This document shows positions 9,001 to 16,656 of a stretch of DNA of 64,000 bases, in pieces (within the stretch, counting starts at the first letter, position 1; each line of letters begins with the position of its first letter). Origin of the DNA: Bacteroidales bacterium (GTDB lineage: Bacteria > Bacteroidota > Bacteroidia > Bacteroidales > UBA932); assembly GCA_017412645.1 (NCBI GenBank), contig JAFPWX010000003.1, positions 98,641 to 162,640 of the forward strand, in the 5' to 3' direction. The position numbers and the translations under genes are program-made. Under the pieces are notes generated by a model, which made no database searches, was not told where the DNA came from, and saw only the letters and a program-made list of their open reading frames with translations.

Positions 9001-9463
9001 GGCCGCGTTCGGAGAGCTCCCGCAGGAAACCATCGCTGCCATCAAGGCGGCAGGGGAGTACAGCCTCACGCTTCCCGGCGGTCCGGTGGACCTCACACCC
9101 GAAGACTACGAAATCATCTCCCAGGATATGCCCGGCTGGCTCGTCGCCAGCGACGGCGCCCTCACGCTAGCCCTCGATATCGAGGTCACCGACGCGCTGC
9201 GCCGTGAAGGTACCGCCCGCGAGCTTGTAAACCGTATCCAGAACATCCGAAAGGATTCCGGATTCGAGGTCACCGACAAGGTGCACGTGAGCATCTGGGC
9301 GGAAGGCGAGGCCCTGAAGGAAATAACCGACTGTCTCGAAGAATACACTAACTACATAGCAGCCCAGACCCTGGCTCTCTCGGTGAAACTCTCTTCCGAA
9401 AAGGAAGGAACCGAGGTCGCATGGGACGAAGGCAGCATCAACATTAAAGCTACACGCAATTAA
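6074..9463 (+). CDS. ileS: isoleucyl-tRNA synthetase
   Basis: Class I aminoacyl-tRNA synthetase charging tRNA-Ile. The HIGH-type motif appears as GIHH (residues 55-58, after PPSANGRP) and the KMSKR loop at 679-683 (after DKDGN). The CP1 editing insertion lies between about residues 180 and 400, and includes the WTTTPWTLPSN block that recognises misactivated valine. At 1129 residues with this motif style it belongs to the long, eukaryote-like IleS2 group usual in Bacteroidota, a group often naturally less sensitive to mupirocin (family knowledge, not visible here). It is followed by a DksA-like gene after 11 bases and then lspA. Confidence 0.97.
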   Translation: MSFKEYKGLDLVQTGARVLSRWKEDGTFAKSVELREGAPEFIFFEGPPSANGRPGIHHVMARSIKDSVCRYKAMTGYKVRRRAGWDTHGLPVELGVEKKLGITKADIGTKISVEEYNRTCRSEVMKYTAEWENLTERVGYWVDMNDPYITYDNRYIETLWWLLRKIYDRGLLYKGKTIQPYSPTDGTGLSSHELNQPGCYRDVTDTTVTVQFEAIPDDTHKALFADGPLYFLAWTTTPWTLPSNTALCVGPKIDYVRVKSTNPYTGEAAVYVVAEALVLAWFGAKIPFEVLPGKFKGTELAGIRYRQLIPWFKPDGKAFEVILGDYVTTEDGTGIVHIAPTFGADDKKVATAAGIAPLMVIDRDGAPQAQVDRQGRFCRLADLDPAYVAANVDPSYKEFEGRYVKNAIDNFFRQFSGEPQLGKDNATLDIDLCVMLKASGKAFKIQKHTHSYPHSWRTDCPVIYYPLDSWFIRTTAVKDEMVELNKQITWRPESTGTGRFGVWLENIQDWNLSRSRFWGTPLPIWRTEDGKEEKCIGSVKELYEEIDKAVAAGFMPSNPLKDKGFDPADMSLANYDKIDLHRPYVDAIVLVSPTGRRMTRETDLIDVWFDSGAMPYAQTGLRGLGTPYFGSTADFIAEGVDQTRGWFYTLHAIHTMVSGTPAFKRVISNGLVLDKDGNKMSKRLGNAVDPFEALDKFGADALRWYMLTNAQPWDNLRFDEGGVDEVRRKFFGTLYNTYSFFALYANVDGFVPGREPEVPVAERPELDRWIVSLQNSLIRDVRAAYEEYDITTAGRLIQDFVCDMMSNWYVRLGRKRFWGGGLTKDKLSAYQTLYGVLRTVALLSAPIAPFYSDELWQDLGGAGSIHLADMPKADPALIDPDLEERMALAQKATSLVLALRRKVNIKVRQPLSRLVIPVLSEKVRGQLEQVKDIILTEVNVKDASFVEDAGSLITYKIKPNFRSLGKRYGARMKEIAAAFGELPQETIAAIKAAGEYSLTLPGGPVDLTPEDYEIISQDMPGWLVASDGALTLALDIEVTDALRREGTARELVNRIQNIRKDSGFEVTDKVHVSIWAEGEALKEITDCLEEYTNYIAAQTLALSVKLSSEKEGTEVAWDEGSINIKATRN

Positions 9464-9474
9464 TACTGAATACC

Positions 9475-9879
9475 ATGGCAACTGAAGAAATCAAAACCCG
9501 CTATTCGGATGAGGAACTGGAGGAATTCAGAGTCATCATCGAAGGGATGCTTGAAAAGGCTCGTGCCGAGTACAACACCCTGCGTCAGGTAGTGATGCAC
9601 GGCGGAAACAACGACATCGAGGACACCTCCCCGTCGTTCAAGACCGTCGAAGATGACGGCGCCAACCAGTTAACGAAGGAAGAGGCGAGCCAGCTCGCAC
9701 AGCGTCAGTACAAGTTCATCAAGAACCTGGAAGCCGCTCTCGTCCGTATCGAAAACAAGACCTATGGCATCTGCCGTGTCACGGGCAAGCTTATCCCCAA
9801 GGAGAGGCTCCGTCTCGTGCCGCACGCCACGCTCACCGTGGAAGCCAAGGAAATGCTCGCAAAACAGGGTAAAAACTAA
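9475..9879 (+). CDS. TraR/DksA family regulator with degenerate zinc finger
   Basis: Expected to bind RNA polymerase through the secondary channel, like DksA, and modulate transcription. A helical hairpin covers residues 10-95 (SDEELEEFRVIIEGMLEKA onward). The C-terminal block YGICRVTGKLIPKERLRLVP (98-117) is the DksA zinc-finger region, but only C100 of the four cysteines is present. That is common for this subfamily in Bacteroidota and implies a fold stabilised without zinc. At 134 residues it is close to DksA in size. It lies between ileS and lspA, and abuts the lspA start with no gap. Confidence 0.88.
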   Translation: MATEEIKTRYSDEELEEFRVIIEGMLEKARAEYNTLRQVVMHGGNNDIEDTSPSFKTVEDDGANQLTKEEASQLAQRQYKFIKNLEAALVRIENKTYGICRVTGKLIPKERLRLVPHATLTVEAKEMLAKQGKN

Positions 9880-10446
9880 ATGGACAAAACCGCAAAGAGA
9901 GGCTTACTGCTCGTTATACTTGGCGTAGTGCTCGTCGTGATAGACCAGGTCATAAAGGTCCTGGTGAAGACGAACATGAGCCTGGGTGAGCAGATTCCCG
10001 TAATAGGCCAGTGGTTCCGTATCTGCTTCGTGGAGAACGAGGGCATGGCTTTCGGGATGAAGTTCGGCGGCGCAGTGGGAAAGTTCCTGCTGAGCCTGTT
10101 CCGTATCTGCCTCTGCGGTGCTCTGGTGTGGTGGATTGCATCCCTCAATAAAAAGGGAAAAGCCCCCGTCGGAGTCCTGGTCGGGCTCACCCTCATAACC
10201 GCGGGTGCGTTCGGCAATATCATCGACAGCCTTTTCTACGGTCTCATCTGGGACTACGCCCCGGTGATGTTCGGAAAAGTGGTGGACATGTTCTATTTCC
10301 CCATCATCCGTTCCGGAGAAAAGGTGATTTTCTTCAGCCCGGTATTCAATTTCGCGGACAGTTGTGTCACGGTGGGGGCGTTCTACCTCATCCTGTTCCA
10401 ATGGAAATTCTTCGCGAAAGACGAAAAGAAAGAGCCTCAGAAATGA
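9880..10446 (+). CDS. lspA: lipoprotein signal peptidase II
   Basis: Inner-membrane aspartyl protease that removes the signal peptide from diacylated prolipoproteins. Four membrane helices are visible (about residues 8-25, 66-88, 98-118, 160-178). The two catalytic aspartates are D116 in FGNIIDSL and D160 in FNFADS, and the conserved NEGMAFGM block is at 53-60. Its 188 residues include an insertion between the last two helices, as is usual in Bacteroidota. Later lipoprotein genes in this window (at 3740, 15193 and 61938) are plausible substrates. It starts directly after the DksA-like stop codon and ends in a terminator that overlaps its own stop. Confidence 0.95.
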   Translation: MDKTAKRGLLLVILGVVLVVIDQVIKVLVKTNMSLGEQIPVIGQWFRICFVENEGMAFGMKFGGAVGKFLLSLFRICLCGALVWWIASLNKKGKAPVGVLVGLTLITAGAFGNIIDSLFYGLIWDYAPVMFGKVVDMFYFPIIRSGEKVIFFSPVFNFADSCVTVGAFYLILFQWKFFAKDEKKEPQK

Positions 10447-10457
10447 GACTCTTTTTT
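10431..10457 (+). terminator. rho-independent terminator after lspA
   Basis: Stem AGAGCCTCA (10431-10439), loop GAAA, TGAGACTCT (10444-10452) with one mismatch, then a run of T. The lspA stop codon lies within the 3' arm. An A-rich flank on the other side lets it work in both directions, also for the convergent gene at 10456-11133. Confidence 0.8.
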
Positions 10458-11133
10458 ATTTGAATATGTAGGCGATGCCGGCGTGGACCGCAAAGCGGTG
10501 CAGATGGCCCTCGCCTTCCGAACGGTCCAGAAGACCGTAGCTTATGCCTCCTTCCAGTTTGATTCTTCCGGCAAAAATCAGGTTCACGCCGCCGAGGAGC
10601 GCCAGGTCGAAGCGACGGTAACCGTTGTAGTTTGTGCCTGCGCCGAAATGGTCCACGTTCCAGTTGTTCACTCCGTCGATTCCCGGCCAGCTGCTGTAGG
10701 ATTTGGAGGAGAGGCAGTAGTCTACTTCAGCTCCGGCGGAAAAACCAAGGCTCAGCCATGAAGCTAGAGGGAGGTTGTATCCTGCGGCGGCGGGAACGCT
10801 CAGATAATGCTCGTCGGTAATCACGCTGCCTTTCTTTGCGGCCTCGTAGTGCTGGTCGTCCATTATGAGGAGCATGTCCTGTTCGGTGCTGGTGGAATAG
10901 TTCCAGAAGATGGAATAGCTGTACCAGAGGCCAGGTATGCCGAAGCTTCCCAGGGAAGACACTCCCGCATATGCGCCGTTCGCCCAGGCGTAGTTGTATG
11001 TCCGGTAGCCGTCCGACGCCACGTTGGTGCGGATGAGCTGGTTGGCCTGCCAGCCTCCGGATACGCTCATCTGAGCGTTTGCGGCGGTTGCTGTGAGTAG
11101 CACGGCGGCGAGTATGACGATTAGTTTTCTCAT
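10456..11133 (-). CDS. small outer-membrane beta-barrel protein, uncharacterised
   Basis: The start was set at the Met opening MRKLIVILAAVLLTATAANA, a clear signal peptide; a longer in-frame extension back to 11187 has no support. The mature protein, about 205 residues, has alternating hydrophobic/aromatic strands (for example GLWYSYSIFWNYST, GGVNLIFAGRIKLEGGISYG) and ends in AYIFK. It is probably an 8-strand outer-membrane barrel of the OmpW/OmpX-like size class. No specific ligand can be assigned. It is convergent with lspA and follows, but is separated by a terminator from, a second small barrel gene. Confidence 0.7.
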   Translation of the reverse strand: MRKLIVILAAVLLTATAANAQMSVSGGWQANQLIRTNVASDGYRTYNYAWANGAYAGVSSLGSFGIPGLWYSYSIFWNYSTSTEQDMLLIMDDQHYEAAKKGSVITDEHYLSVPAAAGYNLPLASWLSLGFSAGAEVDYCLSSKSYSSWPGIDGVNNWNVDHFGAGTNYNGYRRFDLALLGGVNLIFAGRIKLEGGISYGLLDRSEGEGHLHRFAVHAGIAYIFK

Positions 11134-11141
11134 CCGAAGGA

Positions 11142-11149
11142 CAAATGTA
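11142..11149 (-). promoter_or_regulatory. -7 box for the barrel gene at 10456-11133
   Basis: TACATTTG on the minus strand, 8 bases before the chosen ATG. No clear -33 element is seen because a terminator stem occupies that region. The spacing implies a very short or absent 5' leader. Confidence 0.45.
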
Positions 11150-11152
11150 CGT

Positions 11153-11185
11153 AAAAAAAGGGAGAAACCCGCTAGGGCCTCTCCC
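11153..11185 (-). terminator. rho-independent terminator after the barrel gene at 11212-11847
   Basis: On the minus strand, outer arms GGGAGA and TCTCCC (11160-11185) enclose an inner GCCC/GGGT-type stem and are followed by seven T (11153-11159). Confidence 0.82.
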
Positions 11186-11211
11186 AATTATGCTTTTTAT
11201 CGAATAATCGA

Positions 11212-11847
11212 TTAGAACATGTAAGCTACGCCGAAGCTGAGAGCGCCGTTGCGGTTTACATTGCCCTTGCCGTCTCCACCGTAGAGGTTGAGGAGGTAGT
11301 AGTTGTAACCGACATTGACGCGGATCATGTCAACGATATCGAGAGCGATACCGCCACCGACTGCGATGTTGAACGGCTTGAAGTCGTAGTCATCGGAATA
11401 GAAATCGGTGGTGTTGGTCCAGTTGTCAGCAGTGCCCTTGAAGCTCAGGCCGTAGGAGAGGGTGGGGCCTACGAACGGCTCGATGGCGAGGGTTCCGGGG
11501 ACGAGATCCAGCTTGTAGCTGAAGTACAGGGGAAGTCCAATGAAGCTCTGCTTCATCTGGTTGTCGGAATCATCGGAATCCTTGTAGTTGGTAGCGGAAA
11601 AATAGAGGCCGGGGATGAAGTTGATGCCGGGGCCGAAGCTGAAGAGCTGGAAGGATGCTCCTGCGTAGACACCGCCGAAAGCGTCGTCAGCCTTGGTGGT
11701 AACGTCGCCAACAATCGGGAGGGTGATGGTGTAGTCCTGATGAAGGGTGTAGCTCTGATAGCCAACGCCTACGCTGAGGCCCTTCTGTGCAAACGCTGCG
11801 GTGCAAGCAGCAAGAGCGATTGCAAGAGTGATGATAAGTTTCTTCAT
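11212..11847 (-). CDS. porin-family outer-membrane beta-barrel protein
   Basis: 211 residues with signal peptide MKKLIITLAIALAACTAAFA followed by QKGLSVGVGYQSYTL. Repeated amphipathic strands such as YAGASFQLFSFGPGINFIPG and VNVGYNYYLLNLYGG, and a C-terminus ending in aromatic AYMF, are typical of a BAM-inserted barrel (PF13568-like 'outer membrane beta-barrel' proteins). The cysteine in the signal region is followed by T, and no lipobox is convincing, so it is treated as signal peptidase I-type. The role is unknown: adhesion, small-solute passage or structural. It has its own promoter and terminator. Confidence 0.75.
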   Translation of the reverse strand: MKKLIITLAIALAACTAAFAQKGLSVGVGYQSYTLHQDYTITLPIVGDVTTKADDAFGGVYAGASFQLFSFGPGINFIPGLYFSATNYKDSDDSDNQMKQSFIGLPLYFSYKLDLVPGTLAIEPFVGPTLSYGLSFKGTADNWTNTTDFYSDDYDFKPFNIAVGGGIALDIVDMIRVNVGYNYYLLNLYGGDGKGNVNRNGALSFGVAYMF

Positions 11848-11896
11848 TTTTTAAAAAAGTTGGTTGTTGTTAGTTTCAAATCGTAATAAAGTCCTG

Positions 11897-11904
11897 CAAA
11901 TATA
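11897..11904 (-). promoter_or_regulatory. -7 box for the barrel gene at 11212-11847
   Basis: TATATTTG on the minus strand, giving a leader of about 45 nt. The -33 element is not recognisable. Confidence 0.55.
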
Positions 11905-11922
11905 GTAAAAAACTGCGAATTA

Positions 11923-14121
11923 TTATTCCGCTGCCGGTTCTGCGGCTTCTTCCACGGCCACTTCTGCCTCTGCTTCAGCGGGGGCTTCAGCTGCTGCCTC
12001 AACCGCTGCCGCTTCCGCAGCTGCCGCCTTGGCGGCCTGCTTCTTCTCATAGAGTTTCCATCCGCAGAAAGCACCTCCGGCGAGGATCAGGATGCAGATG
12101 AGCCAGGTCCAGAACCTGCGCCTGCGAACCTTCTTCGCTTCGGCGGGATCCACTGCCTTGAGGGCGGGGAACTTGACGATGGAGGTGAGGGTCTTGCCGA
12201 ACTTCGGACGCACGAGCGATGCGGCGTTCACTGCCCAGCCGTTGGCGTTTAGCACCGGGCCGAGGTCGCGGCGGCGGAGTTTGCGCCATGCGATGAACAT
12301 CGACGGGCCGGAGATGAGCAGCATGATAACCGCGATGATAAGGATGAACTGCCACCAGTGCAGTCCCTTGAGAGACGCAGCTATTCCTGCCAGAGCGGCA
12401 CCCACGAGTCCGATTGCCATGCCTATGGCGGCGAAGATGCCGGCAAACTTGCCTATGTCGAAGGGCATTGCCGGGGCCTTCCCGTCAGCTGCTGTGTTGG
12501 TGGCGGTGGTGAGGCCTGCCATCGACTTTTCGTTCTTCTCGGCCGCCTTCTTGTCGATGCGATCGTTGATCATGCGGGCAACCTTCTTGTAGGGGCTCCA
12601 GAAAGCCTGCCTTACGGAGACGGGATTCTCCACGATTCCCGTTACCACCGCGGTGTAGTCATTGCCGGCGCGGTCGTAGAACACGGCATTCTTGCCTGTG
12701 CGCAGACCGTCCACGTCGCCGTCGGTAAGTACGGCTGCGATGTTGAAACTCTTGCCGAGCTTTTCGCTCTTGCAGGCGCAGTAGAGGATATACATGCCGC
12801 TTAGCGATGCGATTTCGGGAGCGGGACCTGCCACCTTTATGCAGAGGTCGGTGCTGCGCTGGTCGATGTACAGGCGTCCGGCCTGGAAGATGGCCTTCTT
12901 GTCGACATCGTAGAAATCGGCCAGCACCACGTAGTTGTTGAGGAAGGTGTAGAAGTCGCGCACCAGATGGAGCACTTTGTCTACCGTTTCGATGCTTATG
13001 GCTTCCGCTTCGAGGGCCTTGTCCTTTTCGATGAGATCGAGCAGGGCGGCCTTCTCGTCGGCCTTGAGTATGGCCTTCACGTCATCGAGTCCGAGAGCTT
13101 CCACTTCGGCGCCCTTCTTTGCGGCCACCCAATCCTTATACGGACCGAAGGATGCCAGGGCGGCGTTCCATTCGGCTTCGGTAACGCTGTTTTTTTTCGG
13201 GAAGACGAGGGCCTTCACCTTTGCGATTGCGGCCTGCCAAGCGGGGTTCACGCCTTCGCCCAGCGGGAGCACGCCCTTCGCGTCGGGCCTTGCGATGGGG
13301 TAGAGTGCGATGTCTTCGCACTTGGAGGACAGGTCTTCTGCGGAGATTGAACGAATCTTTTCGATATCTACGTCAACGGCGCCGGAAGCGTCGGCATCGA
13401 AGCTGATGAGCTTGCAACGGACGAAGTAGTCGGCCACCTTGGAGGCTACGGCTTCAACGGCTGCAAGAGCGTCGGCTGTGGCATCGCCGTAGGGGAGAGC
13501 TTCCTTGGTGAGGGAATCCTTCCATGCGGCGTAGTCGGCGCAGGCTGCGTAGAAGGCCTCGATCTGCTCGGCGGTGACGCCGGTTTCCCCGCTGCGATCG
13601 GTTGCTCCGCCCGTGACGGCCGCTATCTTGCCGATGAGTTCGGCCAGCTTCTCGGAGGAGAAGGCGGTGATGATGCCGTCCCCGTTGAACGGGGTGCCGG
13701 CGAAGATCTTCGCGTTGTCGGCGGTGTCTTCCAGGGAGATGGAGTCTTTCTTGAGACCCAGGTTCTTCAGAATCTGCTTGGCGGATTTCAGAAGGGTCGC
13801 ACCTTCGGCGTCTTCCTTGTTGAAACCTTCCAGCGAGAGCTCGGATGCACCCTTGAGGAGGTCGTCGGGATTCTTCAGGATGCGGGTTATCCACTGTGCG
13901 GTGGCGATAACCTCATCGACGCGGATCTTGCCGTCGGCGTCTTTGTCGATGATTTTAAGGGTTTTCTCGTCGAATTCGAGGCCGGTGACAGGGCAGCTGA
14001 GCACCGTCCACATTTTGCGGTCGAGTTCGCCCAGGTGGGCGATGTCCTCTCCGCTGCTGATTTTAACCCTCACCGCGCCGCCTACGGAGGCGAAGGTCCA
14101 GTTGTACTTGGGGTTGTCCAT
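11923..14121 (-). CDS. EF-hand-containing membrane protein of unknown function
   Basis: About 732 residues. The start was taken at the Met of MDNPKYNW; an ATG 27 bases upstream would sit almost on the -7 box. A canonical 12-residue EF-hand loop occurs at residues 59-70 (D59, D61, D63, G64, I66, E70), and weaker EF-like loops occur later (FNGDGIITAF; FDADASGAVDVD). The large middle is helical. Near the C-terminus come two close hydrophobic helices (GIFAAIGMAIGLVGAALAGI and QFILIIAVIMLLISG), then a third (FWTWLICILILAGGAF) and an Ala/Glu-rich tail. This suggests a calcium-responsive inner-membrane protein with a large soluble part. No enzyme motif is recognised. Confidence 0.6.
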   Translation of the reverse strand: MDNPKYNWTFASVGGAVRVKISSGEDIAHLGELDRKMWTVLSCPVTGLEFDEKTLKIIDKDADGKIRVDEVIATAQWITRILKNPDDLLKGASELSLEGFNKEDAEGATLLKSAKQILKNLGLKKDSISLEDTADNAKIFAGTPFNGDGIITAFSSEKLAELIGKIAAVTGGATDRSGETGVTAEQIEAFYAACADYAAWKDSLTKEALPYGDATADALAAVEAVASKVADYFVRCKLISFDADASGAVDVDIEKIRSISAEDLSSKCEDIALYPIARPDAKGVLPLGEGVNPAWQAAIAKVKALVFPKKNSVTEAEWNAALASFGPYKDWVAAKKGAEVEALGLDDVKAILKADEKAALLDLIEKDKALEAEAISIETVDKVLHLVRDFYTFLNNYVVLADFYDVDKKAIFQAGRLYIDQRSTDLCIKVAGPAPEIASLSGMYILYCACKSEKLGKSFNIAAVLTDGDVDGLRTGKNAVFYDRAGNDYTAVVTGIVENPVSVRQAFWSPYKKVARMINDRIDKKAAEKNEKSMAGLTTATNTAADGKAPAMPFDIGKFAGIFAAIGMAIGLVGAALAGIAASLKGLHWWQFILIIAVIMLLISGPSMFIAWRKLRRRDLGPVLNANGWAVNAASLVRPKFGKTLTSIVKFPALKAVDPAEAKKVRRRRFWTWLICILILAGGAFCGWKLYEKKQAAKAAAAEAAAVEAAAEAPAEAEAEVAVEEAAEPAAE

Positions 14122-14155
14122 ATAGAATTGGTTTAAAGTATTAGTCATTAACTTT

Positions 14156-14163
14156 CAAAGTTA
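14156..14163 (-). promoter_or_regulatory. -7 box for the EF-hand protein gene
   Basis: TAACTTTG on the minus strand, 34 bases before the chosen ATG at 14121 and 7 bases before the alternative ATG at 14148. It shares the intergenic space with the divergent hydrolase promoter. Confidence 0.55.
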
Positions 14164-14185
14164 AGAAATAATCGCCAATTATTGT

Positions 14186-14193
14186 TAAATTTG
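14186..14193 (+). promoter_or_regulatory. -7 box for the secreted hydrolase gene
   Basis: TAAATTTG, 19 bases before the ATG at 14213. The -33 element is unclear. Confidence 0.55.
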
Positions 14194-14212
14194 TTTCCGA
14201 ACTTTTTGAGCA

Positions 14213-15190
14213 ATGAAAAGATTTTTAATAATAGCAGCCCTTATGGCCACCTTTGTTCCAGCACCGCTGGAGGCACAGCCCCAGAATATCGACTACGCTC
14301 CGTCCGCCACCTATTACTTTGGACAGAGGGATACGGTAGAACTGTATTTGGATGTTTACGATCCCGCTCCCGAAAGCGAAACCACCTTCGAAGGGCGTCC
14401 GAAGCCCACCATCCTCTGGCTTTTCGGCGGCGGCTTCGTAATGGGAAGCAGAAACGACCCCAGCTACATGTCATGGTTCAAGCAGCTGAACGACGACGGC
14501 TACCGCGTCATCAGCGCCGACTATGTGCCCATTCTCAAGGGGCAGGATCTGGGTTTCGGGCTTTTCCAGCTGGTTCCCACCGCCAAGAAGTTTGTATGGG
14601 CCTGTGCGGAAGTGGGCGTCCAGGACTGTTTCGCCGCCGTGCGTTTTATCATCGACAATGCTGAGACTCTGGGTGTTGATCCGGCCAATATAGTGCTTAG
14701 CGGCTCATCGGCCGGGGCCATGATAGCCCTTACCGCCGAATGGGAGCTGGTGAACCACATGCCCAATGCCTCGGTTCTGCCGGAAGGATTCAATTTCGCC
14801 GGGATAATGTCTTTCTCCGGTGCCATCATGAGCGACAAGGGGGCTCCCTCCTGGAATACGCAGCCCTGTCCGCTTTTGATGTTCCACGGAACCGAGGATA
14901 CACTGGTGAAATATACCAAAACCCAGGCTCTCAAATTGGGCATCTTCGGTACTTCTTCCCTGGTGGACAGGCTTAAGAAGCAGGGCTACCCCTATTGGGC
15001 GGTGCGTCTCGAAGGTCACGGTCACGACGTGGCGGCCTGCATGATCTATCTCTGGGAGTGGGAAAAGGCCTGGCTTGAGCAGAATGTAATCCTTGGCCAC
15101 GGCCGCACCTCCGATGAAATACTTAACGACCCCTCCATACCGAATTGGTGGAAGGGGTCGCTCAAAGTTTACGACGGCGAGTTGCAGTAG
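14213..15190 (+). CDS. secreted alpha/beta-hydrolase (carboxylesterase-like)
   Basis: 325 residues with a signal peptide (MKRFLIIAALMATFVPAPLE then AQPQ). The fold features are an oxyanion-hole region WLFGGGFVMGS (69-79), the nucleophile elbow GSSAG with S166, an acid in HGTEDTL (D229) and a histidine near GHGHD (H269/H271). This gives a complete Ser-Asp-His triad of the hormone-sensitive-lipase/esterase (BD-FAE) type. It probably removes acyl or acetyl groups from a glycan or ester in the periplasm or outside the cell; the substrate is unknown. It stands alone with its own promoter and converges on the serpin gene with a 2-base gap. Confidence 0.82.
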   Translation: MKRFLIIAALMATFVPAPLEAQPQNIDYAPSATYYFGQRDTVELYLDVYDPAPESETTFEGRPKPTILWLFGGGFVMGSRNDPSYMSWFKQLNDDGYRVISADYVPILKGQDLGFGLFQLVPTAKKFVWACAEVGVQDCFAAVRFIIDNAETLGVDPANIVLSGSSAGAMIALTAEWELVNHMPNASVLPEGFNFAGIMSFSGAIMSDKGAPSWNTQPCPLLMFHGTEDTLVKYTKTQALKLGIFGTSSLVDRLKKQGYPYWAVRLEGHGHDVAACMIYLWEWEKAWLEQNVILGHGRTSDEILNDPSIPNWWKGSLKVYDGELQ

Positions 15191-15192
15191 CC

Positions 15193-16437
15193 TTACTGAA
15201 GGTTCTTGCAGGCGCCGATGAAGAGTATTGCTCCTGTGGAGAACTCCCTTATCGCATAGATGAACGGGTGGTCCGCCATGAATTCGGTGGACGGCATGAA
15301 CGCGGTCTCTTTGGCTATGAGGCCGGTAGCCGCCGCAGCTTCGGCGCCGTTCTCGTCCATCTTGAAGCGGGCCTTCTGTATGACGTCGCTGATGAAGGTG
15401 GAAACTTCGCTCACTCCGCTCAGGTCAGCCGCACCGCTGAAGACATCTTCAATTCCCAGGGACTGAAGGGAAGTCTTGAAACTCTCAGTGCCGGTATAGC
15501 TGACGTCCATCTTGGGGATGATTACGTACTGGGTGGCGCTGTACAGGTTTCCTGTCATCTCTTCCCACTGCTTAGCTCCGAACTTGGCCACGAAACTGTT
15601 GAAATCTATTCCGGTATCGGGAAGGAGAATGTCCAGCAGGAAGCTCTTGTTTCCGAAGGGCAGTTCGCACATGGCGGCGTGGAGGTCTTCGCTGTAGGCG
15701 TAGCTGCAGGGGATTTCACCGTGCATGAAGTCGGTACTGCGCACATCTCCGGAGAGGCAGTGGAAATCTTCCTTGAAAGTGTTTTCCGTCTTGAACTTCT
15801 CGCTCCAGACACCCTTGAAGTAAAGGGCGTTGGTGAGGATGTATGACCAGCTGGGATCGAGCCTGTCAAAGAGGCTGGGAATCATTCCGCCGGTGTTCTC
15901 GCTTGTCCAGGAGTTGATGGTCTCGAGGGCTTTCTGTGAGGAGAAATCGAGGTTTTCCACCCGGGCTCCGTAGTATTCTTTAAGGGTGGAGCTGAAAGCC
16001 GGAAGAATAGGGAAGGTACGATTGGCCCAGAGAGCGTTCGCAATTGAGAATTTGGTGGAGTTGTCGGCTTTCAGGAGGGCGCCGGTCAGAATTCCGTAGG
16101 TGTTGTTGACCTCTTCTTTGCTGAGGCCATTGTAGCCCATCGCGTTTACTATCTGGCTGTAGGTTTCGCCTTTGGCACCGTTGCAAAGCATGCAGAAGGC
16201 CGCTTCGAGGCTGAAGGGGGAGATGAAGACCTCTTTATCGGCATCGGCCTTGCAGATGGCTGAGAAAAGATCGAGTGCGAAGGCGTTACCCCTGTTTACG
16301 ATGTCCTGCTGGCTCCTGGTGAGGTTGATCCTCTGCCTTTCGGTGAAGTTGTATTGCGGATCCTTTCCTGCACCATCCTTGCTGCAGCCGGATATGGCCG
16401 CAAGCAGGATAAATGCTGCGAATATATGTGTTTTCAT
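15193..16437 (-). CDS. serpin family serine protease inhibitor, lipoprotein
   Basis: The start at MKTHIFAAFILLAAISGC gives a clean lipobox (ISGC), so the protein should be a lipid-anchored surface or periplasmic serpin of 414 residues; an upstream frame extension to 16584 lacks this signal. Serpin hallmarks are FISPFSLEAAFCML, NALYFKGVW, the hinge NGAEAAAATG ahead of the reactive loop, and HPFIYAI with a late GAILFIGA strand. The hinge is rich in small residues, as in inhibitory serpins that insert the loop. Counting 17 residues from the hinge glutamate puts the scissile bond near AFMPST. Target proteases might be host or competitor serine/cysteine proteases (inference). Confidence 0.9.
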   Translation of the reverse strand: MKTHIFAAFILLAAISGCSKDGAGKDPQYNFTERQRINLTRSQQDIVNRGNAFALDLFSAICKADADKEVFISPFSLEAAFCMLCNGAKGETYSQIVNAMGYNGLSKEEVNNTYGILTGALLKADNSTKFSIANALWANRTFPILPAFSSTLKEYYGARVENLDFSSQKALETINSWTSENTGGMIPSLFDRLDPSWSYILTNALYFKGVWSEKFKTENTFKEDFHCLSGDVRSTDFMHGEIPCSYAYSEDLHAAMCELPFGNKSFLLDILLPDTGIDFNSFVAKFGAKQWEEMTGNLYSATQYVIIPKMDVSYTGTESFKTSLQSLGIEDVFSGAADLSGVSEVSTFISDVIQKARFKMDENGAEAAAATGLIAKETAFMPSTEFMADHPFIYAIREFSTGAILFIGACKNLQ

Positions 16438-16490
16438 TATCCTTAAATAAATAAGCGATAATAAGATGCACTTGATGTCCGTTTTGTTGC

Positions 16491-16520
16491 TTGCGATTTT
16501 CGTGTTTTTGCTTACCTTTG
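16491..16520 (+). promoter_or_regulatory. tRNA-Ser promoter
   Basis: TTG at 16491-16493, exactly 19 bases, then TACCTTTG at 16513-16520, ending 10 bases before the mature tRNA 5' end. Confidence 0.8.
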
Positions 16521-16530
16521 CAGTCTCATT

Positions 16531-16615
16531 GGAGGAATGGCCGAGTGGTCGATGGCGGCAGTCTTGAAAACTGTTGTACAGCAATGTACCGGGGGTTCGA
16601 ATCCCTCTTCCTCCG
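16531..16615 (+). tRNA. tRNA-Ser(UGA)
   Basis: Acceptor arms GGAGGAA and TTCCTCC pair fully, with discriminator G at 16615. The anticodon loop CTTGAAA gives anticodon UGA. The variable arm is long (GTACA/TGTAC stem), as required for type II serine tRNAs. GGTTCGAATCC forms the T arm. No complete CCA is encoded, so it must be added by the CCA-adding enzyme. It is a single-gene transcript ended by the terminator at 16628-16656. Confidence 0.95.
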
Positions 16616-16627
16616 CAAAAAGGAATG

Positions 16628-16656
16628 GCATCGCAGCAAAGCTGCGGTGCTTTTTT
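16628..16656 (+). terminator. rho-independent terminator after tRNA-Ser
   Basis: Ten-bp stem GCATCGCAGC / GCTGCGGTGC with loop AAA, followed by TTTTTT. Confidence 0.88.

Noticed and set aside
10431-10457. Attenuator in front of the minus-strand barrel gene
   Set aside because: It lies at the 3' ends of both convergent genes, so it is best read as a bidirectional terminator.
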